Part shown: in pieces, positions 1-11,301 of the stretch
Layout: every line of letters begins with the position of its first letter
Numbering within the stretch: position 1 is the first letter of the stretch
Source: Adineta steineri
Lineage: Eukaryota > Rotifera > Eurotatoria > Adinetida > Adinetidae
DNA: 64,000 bases
Assembly (NCBI GenBank): GCA_905250115.1
Contig: CAJNOI010000016.1
Coordinates: 303,980-367,979 of the forward strand
Reading direction: 5' to 3'
The notes under the pieces: model-generated
The model's database searches: none
The model's input: the letters and a program-made list of their open reading frames with translations, nothing else
What the model was told of the DNA's origin: nothing
Program-made: the position numbers and the translations under genes

Positions 1-470
1 ATGTTTTTATACATCAAACCGATGTTATCGTGTAAAATAGCCAATGAAGGATGATTTGAAGGAAGAGCTTTTTCTTGAATTTCAAGTGCTTTTTCGTAAT
101 ATGAAAGTGCTTTCGAGTACTCTCCTAAGTTCATATACACAATACCAATGTTGTTGTACGAAATAGCTAAATCAGGATGATTTGAAGGAATAGCTTTCTG
201 TAAGATTTCAAGTGCTTTTTCGTAATATAAAAGTGCTTTCGAGTAGTCTCCCATCTTGTTATACACCATACCGATGTTATCGTATGACATAGCCAGTGAA
301 GGTTGATCTGAAGGAAGAGTTTTTCGAGAGATTTCAAGTGCTTTTTCGTAATATGAAAGTGCTTTCAAGTACTCTCCCGTCTTGGAATACACACCACCGA
401 TGTTGTTGTACGAAGCACCCAATGCAGGACGATTTGAAGGAAGAGTTTTTTGTTCTATTTTATGTCCTTG
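1..470 (-). repeat. 126-bp tandem repeat encoding TPR units
   Basis: The segment tcaagtgctttttcgtaata recurs at 79, 205 and 331, an exact 126-bp (42-residue) period inside ART-TPR gene 1. Units differ by few bases, which suggests recent duplication or conversion. Confidence 0.9.
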
Positions 471-1937
471 TTCGTAATACCAAATAGCCTTTTTATAATC
501 ACCTTGATCATATTTGATATATCCTAGCTGATGATAATAATACGCCTTTTCACTCTCATCAGATGTCTGCTCAAGTAATACATTATAAAGTTCTTCAGCT
601 TTATTAAACTGGCTAATTTTAAGTAATAACTTACCCAATCTTCGCCATCCAGTACTATCACTAGCTTCTTCTCGTATCCGATCAGTAAGTAATCGTAGTT
701 GGTGATCATCATCCGACGTTAATTGTAATTCAACTTGATAAAGTTGAGAGTCATTGCCCATTTGTTTAATTGCATTCACTCGAAACACGGTGTGCATTGA
801 GAAGAGAATTTCTTCTTCTTCCTTAAAATAACTTTCCTCTTTGATGGAGGCAAATGGTGTTGATTTAATACAAGGATCAATGGACATTATAAAGAGAATG
901 CCCACCATATCCGATATTGTCGAAGCACAATCAGCAAATCCGAGGGAGACTTCTTTATCTGTACTAGTGGACAAGAAATTATTAAATGACATCAGTCCAC
1001 CTTTTAATTTCTGAAGTTTTTCAAAGTCTGATTTCATAAGACCTTGTCCCCGGTAAACTATGAATGGTTCACCATGATCAGTATTAAACTGTTGTTGGTG
1101 TAGTTGTTGGATTTGTTGATGCAGACGACACATAAAAAAACCCATTGAAATAATTGCATCAGCGTCCAGTGTTCGAAGAGCATAATTGAGCATAGAATAG
1201 ATAATGAATGAAGTATAACACCAAATAGCGGATTGAGTCTGGTAGGTTTTCTCAAAACGGTCAATAGTGATTGGTGACATGCTGTTATTTTTTCGACAAT
1301 AATCAATAAACTGTTTGATCGCCTGTTTATCATGTTTCATATCAAGAAGAATATCCTTGAATATTTGAGTATACATAAATGTTGGTTCCAACTGATTTAA
1401 ATTAACAGTAGAATCCATTTCATTTACCAGAACAAAGCTCACCGAAATTGAGTCTTGATTGAACTGCTTGATACCTATTTTTAATACTTGGCATAAGTCA
1501 TCGATGTTAGTATGAACGCTCTTGATTTTTTGCCATTTTGTTGTCCATTCTTCATGTTGGGATCTATTGTTACTGAAGATATAAACACTATGCAATTGAG
1601 GGATATCATTAATTAGGGGCATTATATATTGATCCATAGTGTTTTCAAGAACGAGAAAAGACTTGATATTTTCTTCAGCATCTGTAAGAAAGTCGATACA
1701 CTCGTCTCGTTGCCTAAAGATATCGACATTGCCAGTATTGGTTTGTAATTGTGTGAGAAGACTTTGATATTCTTGGTTCGCTTCATCTATACACTCATCC
1801 AAACAGAGAAGCGAATAATTTCGAACCATGCGTCGCCTTGGTTGAATAGTATCGGATAATGTTATGACCGTGTTGTTGTTATTCATGGGCGTGTTTAATG
1901 GTAAAGAAGCTTTTGGATTGAATTCTGATCCACTCAT
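1..1937 (-). CDS. ART-TPR protein 1 (ADP-ribosyltransferase with TPR repeats), 3' end cut by window
   Basis: An intronless frame is open from an ATG at 1937 (MSGSEFNPKASL) to the window edge, about 645 codons. Residues about 40-155 form an alpha/beta-looking region seen in the two other ART genes here. A mono-ADP-ribosyltransferase domain follows with the R-S-E signature: VYRG (R about 296), FLSTS (about 321-325) and a glutamate run before ILF (EEEEILF, about 373-379), the ExE position. TPRs of the kinesin-light-chain type start near residue 415 and end in near-identical 42-residue units. The family transfers ADP-ribose from NAD+ to proteins, usually arginine; the substrate here is unknown. 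No signal peptide is evident, so a cytosolic place is inferred. The next gene (plexin) ends 1.5 kb away. Confidence 0.9.
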   Translation of the reverse strand, partial: MSGSEFNPKASLPLNTPMNNNNTVITLSDTIQPRRRMVRNYSLLCLDECIDEANQEYQSLLTQLQTNTGNVDIFRQRDECIDFLTDAEENIKSFLVLENTMDQYIMPLINDIPQLHSVYIFSNNRSQHEEWTTKWQKIKSVHTNIDDLCQVLKIGIKQFNQDSISVSFVLVNEMDSTVNLNQLEPTFMYTQIFKDILLDMKHDKQAIKQFIDYCRKNNSMSPITIDRFEKTYQTQSAIWCYTSFIIYSMLNYALRTLDADAIISMGFFMCRLHQQIQQLHQQQFNTDHGEPFIVYRGQGLMKSDFEKLQKLKGGLMSFNNFLSTSTDKEVSLGFADCASTISDMVGILFIMSIDPCIKSTPFASIKEESYFKEEEEILFSMHTVFRVNAIKQMGNDSQLYQVELQLTSDDDHQLRLLTDRIREEASDSTGWRRLGKLLLKISQFNKAEELYNVLLEQTSDESEKAYYYHQLGYIKYDQGDYKKAIWYYEQGHKIEQKTLPSNRPALGASYNNIGGVYSKTGEYLKALSYYEKALEISRKTLPSDQPSLAMSYDNIGMVYNKMGDYSKALLYYEKALEILQKAIPSNHPDLAISYNNIGIVYMNLGEYSKALSYYEKALEIQEKALPSNHPSLAILHDNIGLMYKN

Positions 1938-3457
1938 TTGATCTTTTTTATACTTGGATATTCAATATAAGTTTAGCAATAATTGTTGTTTTTAGTAAAT
2001 GGTAAAAAGACTCACCACTCCTATTTATAATAGCAATGGCGTATTTTTTCAATCTTTTTTAGCTTGCTTTAACTAGTTCCTTTTTAAAATAGTGTTATGA
2101 AGAACAAGAAATAGATAAGTATAAATAAATTTTTTAACAACGTTTGCAACAGAGCAAAATGATTTCGTCTAATAGTTATTCTTTCCAACTTTTTTGGCCT
2201 TATCTATGCAATTACTTCAATATGCCATCGATACTTTATCATTAAATGAAATAGAATTAGAAACATGATTCCTTCAGTGAATATTACTTCTCTTTCTCAT
2301 ACACCATTTGTTAGAACAAAAGGACTGTATCAGTGAAGTAGAAATAGCTATTGATTCTAGAATATCGAAGGTATTTTATTATTGTTCTGTTCGAAAAAGA
2401 AAAGTATTGTGTACAAACAAAATTAAAACAGTTGTATTGTACATAGTTTTTAAAAATTACAAAATGGTTAGACCTAAAGATATTAGAAATCTTTCCCACA
2501 AATGATAATGTGGTATATTATCTATCACATTTGCTAACTCGAGTCTTATTATTTCAACATAGAATACTATTTATGTACGGAGAAAAAAATTATCACACAT
2601 TCATAATAGTAAAAATAGTTGAATATAAACGTATTATCGCATTGTTACTGGCAGTTGAAAAATGAGCTTACGTACAAGAGAGAAACAGTCGAAAGTTTAT
2701 TGAATTGTCTATGAAACGATGTTGTTATTTAAACAAGAGCAAATCTTTTGTGTGCGGTATTCCACTGAAAGTTTGTTTTACCATCAGAGCGACTAATTCA
2801 TAAAATGATTTTTTTATCAAATCGTGTACTGTTTATTCTTTTATATATCAGTACAACTGTTTTAACATAATATGGATGATCTTGTTGTGATCAGCAGAAT
2901 AGTGTGTATATATAGTAATCGAGATTACCAAAAGTGAATGAGAACGATATTCACAAAATTTTATTTAGTCAAAACATCTTAAAAGAGTAATTACTAACGC
3001 TTTCAAACCATACAGAATTCATGCAAAACTTTGCATCATCGAGGGTGTGAGTGTGGGTAGACGTGAGTATTATGTCCATCTCACACCCACACCCGAGCTT
3101 CGCATCACATTTCGAAGACGCGTTCCGACTCGTGTGCTATCTATTTATAATAAAATGGGAAAAGAATTGAAATATGTAGATCAACATCAAAGCCGTTGAA
3201 TTTATTATTAATAGAGTTCAAAATAATATGATCGACGAGATTCTATAAAGAATCGCTTATAACTTAATTTGAGTTATATTTCATTAGAATATGACAATAA
3301 TGAAAAAGATTCATTAATTTTGTTTGTTTTTTGTAAACTTGACAATGTATTTCAAAAAAAACAGACAAATGTTATTAATATATAAAAAACATACAAAACA
3401 AAAAGAAAAAGTAAATATATTTATATTGCAATGCATATAAAAAAACACCTCATCAGA
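1938..3457. other. Intergenic region between ART-TPR 1 and plexin
   Basis: AT-rich. It would hold the ART-TPR 1 promoter and the plexin 3' flank. Overlapping opposite-strand frames at 2308-2505 look like chance. The one clear structure is the G/T-C/A foldback at 3040-3099. Confidence 0.6.
3040..3099. repeat. Foldback with telomere-like arms (FB1)
   Basis: Left arm cgagggtgtgagtgtggg and right arm ctcacacccacacccgag are imperfect inverse complements around a loop of about 20 bases. Outer flanks (gcatcatcg / cgcatcac) also pair partly. Confidence 0.75.
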
Positions 3458-6400
3458 TCAAGTTCTTCCATTCGATCGATACATTTGGACAAGATTCAAA
3501 AATCTAATTAGACTTTTATTATCAGATGATTGATTTTTAAATAATTCTGTGATCTAATATTAAATAAAAAAGAAAGTAAATTAAAAAAAGAAGAATTTTA
3601 TTCAATAAAACAAACCTCTTCAACATGCAAACATAAATATTCAATAAGATTATCAATAATTGAATAATCTAATTCAAATGTCTTATTAATACCCTAAGGA
3701 ATAGAAAATAAAAGATTATATAATTAATAATTTTGGAAAATATATTTTTTACTGTATTCGTTGATGAATATTCCGATGATGAATGTTTATTATTTAGACG
3801 TCGTTCTAAATTTGAATAATGTAATCGAACACGTTGAATTTCATCAGCAAATAATAATGTACAATTTTGAATATTCTAAAAAAAAGTTATTTCAAAATAA
3901 ATAAATATTCATCTAGAATTTTAACTTACTAAATTCAACTTAATATTATCATTATTTGTTAATTCATTACATAATAGACAATGTTGTTCATTTGGTTGAC
4001 AAGAACAAGCTATTTGAAAAATAGTTGCAAGTATATCAAATGAACTATTTAAACATTTATCAATTGTTAAATCAAATAAACAATTGAAATTTTGTAAAAT
4101 AAATGGAATATAATGTCCATAGAATATATGTAAAAAACGTGAATATTGTTCAATTAATTCACTTAAATATATATCACTATGAAGAAAATTTGTAAATAAT
4201 GTTTCAATAAGATTGATTAATATTGAATGTATAGTAGATTTTGTTTCAAATAAACGATAAGTTTCACTTTGATTATTATTCATTAATAAGTGATCGGATT
4301 CACCTATTTCTTCATATGTATGATTTAATAAATGGAAATAACATGTACGATCTATTTCAATTGCTGATGATTGGATAGAATTCGGTGATAATGGAAGAGC
4401 TATTATATAATTAAACATTTTTTCTTGATCAGTTGAACAATATTGACAATCAAATGGATTTCGATGGAGTGTTTTTTCTGCAATAGAAAAAAAAAGAATA
4501 TTTATATAAACTCGATGATTAAGAAATATGAAATTCAATATCGAACTACACCGAAATAAGCATCTACGATAGTATTTTAGCTCAAGGAAGAATAATTAGT
4601 TCGATTATATGCTATTTTATTTGATAAACTCAATATTTCATACTCATTGTTCAATCTCAAGATATACCGAAACATCGAATTCTTTTCATTTTTATATTCA
4701 CAGATCGATAACTGAATCACGTATGATTCAGTCACGCAAGCATTCCTTTAAAAAAGACAGAGTTTTATGAGACGATGGTTATAAACTCGAAAAATCGATA
4801 ATACATTCGAAAATTTCGTTCTTCTTCAAATTTAAAAGCACAGTTATATCACCTAGTATCAAAAGTTGCTCAAAGTTCTAAACCTATACTTTATTCTTAA
4901 GCGCATACTTTTCAAATATCAGTGGCGGATTCTGGTGGGCAATCGCCCCCCTGTAGAATTTGTTTTTGATTTTTTACAGCAAAAATAGATTCATACTACC
5001 CCTATTGGACCCAAAAATAGTTTTCAGCCGAACGCGCCCCCCTCCCCTACTCCTGCTAAATATGAAGTTTATATTTAATAACATACTTAAATATGAGTTA
5101 TAATTTGATTGATTAATTTTATTCGCTACAATCATTTTAAATTCATAACCATCATTAATAACTCCATAATGTTGTAATGTATTTAATTTTTTACAATGAT
5201 TTATTTGTTCATTTGTATTATCAATATCATTTAATAATAATATAATTGAATCTCTATATGATGAATCATTTGATGCTGATGTTGTTGTTGTCGTTGTTGT
5301 TGAATATTTATTTTTTTGATTAAAGAAAAATTGTGTTAACATAGATTTTTTTGCTAATGGTACATTTGATGATGATGTTGTTGATGATGAACATGATGAT
5401 GTTGAACATGATTTATTATTTGTTAATAAATATAATTGACTATCATTTATTGATATAAAATGTAATTTTTTATATAAATTTAATTGATAAAAAATCTTTT
5501 CTTTAACTTGTGTTATTGTATCACATGATAAACATGTTACATGTAATAAAAGTAATTCATTTGTTTGATTATTTAAATCAATATGAACAATAATTTGAAT
5601 AGAATTAAATAATATTGATTGATCATGTAAAATTGTATTATTATTTAATGAATAATATGAACATGTTTGTTCAATAGCATCAATAGGACCTGAAAAAATT
5701 TTTGATTTTAATTCATAATAAAGTTGAAATAATAATGATGTGATTTGATTTGTTAAAAGACCATCATAAGCTGTAAGTAGACAAATATTAAAATAAATTG
5801 AATCATTATTAAATTGTAAAAATTTCTTAAAATGATATCGTTGTGTTAAAAGAAAATTTGAAAGAAGTTTTTTATTATTTGATTGTAATAAAATTTTATA
5901 AAAATATTCAATAAATTCTTCATTATTATCAATCAAAAATTGAAATTGATTTATTATATCATGTCTTATATTTCCTTTTGGTATATCATAAGATGGGATT
6001 GAGAATGATTGATCATTGAAATAATAATAATAACATAATTGTAAATAATTTATATATGAACGTATTGGTATAGATGGTAATAATGATGAATCAAGTACAG
6101 TTGAATCAAGTATGGGAAGTTTTTGATAAGTTTTATTTAGAAGATTATCATTATATGTTTCTTTTTCATTATCATGAGAATTCATACCAGCACCATATAA
6201 ATAACGACGACGAGATTTTTGTTGTGAACACCGTATTCTTATACAGACGATAAGAAGAATGATTAGAATGACTGATAACATTGTTAATAAACATCCACTT
6301 ATGATACCTAAAGAAGAAAAACGAGAGATATTAAAATCAAAGTATAATAATTCTTCATCAAGTCTTATGATTGAGACTGAACACTGTGAGTGTAAGCTAT

Positions 6401-9400
6401 AAGTCGAGATTTTGCGACTCTCCCTCCTTCATTATAGATCATAACAAAGGTCATTGGGTGCCAATGAAGGCGTAGGTGACAACTTAATAAATCACCCACC
6501 CTTGTATTCTTAAAACTTATTTCTTGCAAAAAATCGAATTAATATCTTACCAAGAATAATAACCTTCTTTGGGTAAATCATATATCCAACATGTGAATGT
6601 ATATTATCAATAGTAACTATAATCCATGGATGTTCTGAATCATAACAAAGACGATTATTTTTTGAATATTTTTTCGGGCGATACGCTGGTGGTTGACATA
6701 CAATTTTATCTACTTGAAAATGAATTATATTACATAGATCACATCCAATATGAACAGTAATATCATTTTTAGTATGACCAACAGCTGTTAAATTTGAACC
6801 ATGAATAATTAATTCATTTGTATATGTTTGTAACATTGGTTCAAGTTCATAAATTATTGGATCATTTATATAAATAATTGATGATGTTTTATTAAAATGA
6901 TCTAAATGAATAATAATTTCAATATCTTGTTGAAAATCATGTTCATCATTTAAATGTAATTCTTGTATTGATGGTGTTAAAAATATGATATGTGTCCTAT
7001 TATATAATAATGGTGAAACAAATATAATACGTTTAAATTCTAAACGTATATTTTGTATTGTATGAAAATTTTCACCATGAATAACTATATGATGACCACC
7101 ACTTATAAAACTTTGATATTGATTATATTCATCGAATGAATATAATATTGGATTAGAAACAATTGTAAAAGGTTTTTCAAATTTAAGTTTTGTTTGTCGA
7201 TCAAAAAGAAAATTTATTGGTTGTTGTTCATTTAATATTAATGAAGAAAATGTTGATGTTTCACATTGAATTTTAAGACGAGATATGGATAATAATTGAC
7301 AAGGACGATTACCAATTGATACTGATATATGACTATTACCTAATGTTAAATTTTCACCAAAAATTGTTAAAAGTGTACCACCACTTTCAATACCAATAAG
7401 TGGTTCAATAGAAGTAATTATTGGATTTACATATGATATTATTTGATCAGATTGAACATGTGGACCATGAGAACCGAATTTTAAATGTATCGGACCACTT
7501 CGTGATAGCATACCAGCATCACCTGATTGACAAATAATTCTAAAACAAAAGAATAGTTCCATTAATCAGAAAGAATACAGACAACGGATATTCGCCTTCC
7601 TCCTCATTTTTCGTCCATACCCTCATCAAGAAAATTTAATGTGTTAACTTACTTATTATTCGAACTTTCTTCTTCAATTAATAAACATGGTACATCAATT
7701 AAACTTATAGATATATTAAATAAATCAAAATTTTTTCCTTTAATTGTTACTAATGTTCCTCCATTCATTGGCAGTAATAAAGGTTCAATATCTTGAATAA
7801 TAGGTAATAAACATTCTTGACTTTGTGGACAATTCAATTGATTTTTTAATGTTTGATTTTTAAACATACACATATTATTACACCAAATACAACCAAATGA
7901 TGGATCAAGTTGTAAACATGATGTACAATTAAAACCCATACGTTCACAATCATATAATGAAATATGTGTACGTGGTATAATTATTGATGTTTTATTTATT
8001 AATTCAATTGATAAATCAAGATGTAATGGTCGATGAAATGATATTTGAGAGAATTTCTCGGAATTTATTAAATCAAATGAACATTTTATAAAACATAGAT
8101 GATTTTCATTTGTTGATCTAATAAATGTTGGATTTAATGAAGTAAATTTTAAACGTTTACGATTATCATTTAATTGACAAGAATTAATATTTAATTCTTC
8201 ATTACATTCTTCCATATGTATAATTAAATTTTTCGTATTATTATAAGCAAGACGATTTATTGGTTGTTGTAAATAAATAAATGGACATTGATTTGAATTT
8301 AATATCAAACGTTTACGATGAATTAATAATGTTTTTTTATTTTCATAAGATATACAATTAACTGTTTGAATATTCCATAGACATTGATTAGAATATTTCA
8401 TACATGATGAACATGAAAGAAAATTCGAACAATTTACAAATAATACATTTGAATATCCAAATGTTAAATTTGTGTTTAAATGATATAACGATAAAACAAT
8501 ATTATAAATAGCTAAAAAGAAAAGGATATTTTTATTTTAGAATAAATAGGAATTCATTTCTTACATTGATTCATATTAGATAATACGGGTGGAAAACATT
8601 TTAATGTTTTATCATTGACAAGAACAGCATTTGTATGAAAAAGAATATTTTTTTTATCAATTAATTCAAATTGACATTGATATTCATCAAGATTATTTTT
8701 CAATGGAATATTTAAAATAATTTCTAACTAAAAATGTTTTTCATAATTTAAAAAACTTATTCTAAGCAAAATTTTCTTACGTGAATATCTGATGATTGTA
8801 ATGATATTGTTTCAGGAATAACTCGTTCGATATTTGTACACATATTAATATCATTAGTTTTTCTATATTTATAATTTTCATTTGTACATTCAAATAAAGG
8901 TGTACATCTATAAAAAAAAATATCCTGATATTTTATTTTGGAAATAAATAAATCCTACCTTTTCTCTTTCGAACACCAATGACAACGATCAATCTTGAAA
9001 CATTCATCACATGTTGTATACTGTTCACATGTACTTAAATTTTGTTTGATGATCTAAATAACAATATAAATCGTTGTATTCGAATAACAGAACTGTTATA
9101 TAGATCGAACTTAGACAGGGGCGCGTGGAGTGTTAAATCAAACTTATAGACAGTGTCTCCGATTAGGGGGAGGGAGAGCTTAGCCCCCGCAAAATTCGGA
9201 AAGCTGTCTGTCAAATTTTAAGAAACTTTCTAGCAAAGTTTTTAAAAGTTTTGCTGAAAACTTGATCAGAAAGCTGGTTTTTATGCTATTGTCGCCATTT
9301 TTCCGCCAGAAACTCCAATAAAAACACTTTTTGCGGGCAAAATTCCGTAGAAAGTGTATAGCTTAAGTATTTTCTACGTTATATGCGTCAGAAAGCTGTA

Positions 9401-11301
9401 TGACGGCACTTTCTGGCAAAATTTGTCTCCCCACACTTTTGAAAACAATCGGGAACCCTGCTTATAGATTTTAAGTTAATTTTTTTGCAGAATGAAAAGA
9501 TCATTCTCTTTAGATAAGTCATGCTGATTTATAATATGTAAATATTCTTTTTAAACTTTGCCTCGAAATGAAATCATACAAATACAATTAACACATTATT
9601 ATATAGCTGTACTTTTTTTTTACACTCTGATGATTTTCTATCTACAGAGAAAATCTTATATTCATCATCGAAATGAAATTTTTGAATAAATTATTTATTC
9701 GATTTTTTTCTCATGTCTTGTTAACATATACAATTAGTTCTATTAAGAGAAAGAAAGATTTGTATTCTTACTTGATTATTAGTCAACACGAGAAGATTAG
9801 CATTTTTTAATAGCGGTGTTTTATAAATTAATTTCAAATCGATTATTATCGATAATGGAAAATTTTGTTTATAAACGTCTTTTCTATTTGATGTTTGGAA
9901 CTATTTACAAGAAAAAAACAGTAATTTTATTTATAAGAAAAAAAGAATGAAATCTTACTGTATAAACAGTTCCATTATCATCACCTACTAAAATCATAAC
10001 ATCATTTTCAATTGAAACGATTTCAATCGCTGTAAAATTGACATTTTCATTGAATTCAATAATCGGTTCAATTTGTTCTAATGATCGATGACCACCAATT
10101 GGATATTGAAAAAAACTATCATCATCATCTGGACAATAATCATGATTGATTTCATTTAAATTCTATTTCATATTAGAAAAAACAAATTATAATGATTTTT
10201 TTTCAATATTCAACTTACTTTATTTGATACACAATGTGTATCCGGGCTAATAAAACCTAAACCACGATAACCTTTTCCATCGACAATACAACGTTTTATT
10301 GTTTGAAAAAAAGCTTCTCGAATTGAATGAATTGAATATGCACATACAGCATGTCCTGTATGTGATGAATTCGCTAATGTTGTATTACGAAATATTCCAT
10401 AGAAAATATTTTTTTCTTTAGAAAATTTTCCTGTAACTAAATAATGATAATTATTTCCACATGTTATCGGTATTTCAATATAACTTTTAATAATTGATTG
10501 TTTTAATGTTTGACAAAAACGTAAAATTTTTGTTTGTAATTTATATGTACGTGTATGATGAATATCAGATTGTTGTATTGTGAGAAAATAGGATATATTT
10601 CGATGTTCAAATCCATAGATATATGAAAGAAAAAAATCTTTTATTAAACGTATATTTAATAAACGTAATGTATATGTTGATTGTTGTAATGCTGATTGAC
10701 CAGAATTTAAATTAAGTATTGATAAAAAATCTTTATCAATAAATCGTCCACTTATTGTTGGAATTTCATAAAATGGATCACATAATGGATCATATGTATT
10801 TGATAAATATAAAATATGATTATTTTCACTAATGAAACCAATTGAAGGATAAAAAGGTGATGATGAAACAATACGATGAGAAGAATTTTTTATGAAATTA
10901 AGATTAATTAATGAACGTAATTGACATGAACCACCACGATTTGATGTTGAACATATTAATACTGTATTGTTAATTAATAAAAGTAATTGATTAAATGTAC
11001 TATTTACTGATGGAAATAAATATGATGTTGTTGGAAAATAATAACTATTTGATAATAATGATGATGTTTTATTTGTTATTAAACAATGATTATCATTTTC
11101 AATAGGTGAAAGATTTATATCGGATAATATTGATAAATCACTGGCATTTAATGAATAGATATGATTAACAGATGCTAAAATAATTGTATCAGTTGTATCA
11201 TCATAAATAAAACGTTGTAATGGATTAGAAAAACGTATTTCTATTGTTTGAATGAAATTTATTAAATTAATTAAGAATATTAGAAATATTTTAATATCCA
11301 T
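3458..11301 (-). CDS. Plexin (semaphorin receptor), 13 exons
   Basis: Exons: 11301-10219, 10162-9959, 9900-9772, 9053-8959, 8907-8781, 8727-8565, 8511-7653, 7539-6551, 6307-5087, 4477-3930, 3875-3753, 3693-3616, 3553-3458. They join in phase to 1904 residues, normal plexin length. Order: signal peptide (about 1-19), Sema domain (about 20-470), PSI (CEQYTTCDECFKIDRCHWC in exon 4), further PSI modules and IPT/TIG repeats (exons 7-8), one membrane span at the start of exon 9 (about 1217-1240), then the cytoplasmic split GAP with the RhoGTPase-binding insert. Plexin hallmarks seen are GPIDAI, CDTITQVKEKI and KKLNTLQHYGVINDG. Known role: semaphorin signalling in guidance and cell shape. The A or B class is not resolved. 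The cytoplasmic part is very divergent; see findings on catalytic arginines. Confidence 0.92.
4920..5055. mobile_element. Degenerate hAT-like miniature element in a plexin intron
   Basis: Begins CAGTGGCGGATTCTGG and ends ...CTACTCCTG; both ends carry CAG/CTG termini and G- or C-runs. The flanking octamers tcaaatat and ctaaatat match at 6 of 8 positions. It lies just inside the intron after the exon ending at 5087. Confidence 0.5.
9151..9460. mobile_element. Non-autonomous hAT MITE in a plexin intron
   Basis: A 310-bp element starts CAGTGTCTCCGATT and ends AATCGGGAACCCTG, imperfect terminal inverted repeats of hAT type (CAG...CTG). It is flanked by a perfect 8-bp duplication, cttataga at 9143-9150 and 9461-9468. 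It has no coding capacity. It sits in the intron between the exons ending at 9772 and starting at 9053, which is unusually long for this gene. Confidence 0.9.

Noticed and set aside
2308-2505. Overlapping open frames on both strands
   Set aside because: AT-rich, no domain, and the two strands mirror each other; chance.
5003-5086. C-terminal extension of the plexin cytoplasmic exon
   Set aside because: It is read-through past a GTATGT donor into intron and a hAT-like fragment; the next exon joins in phase.
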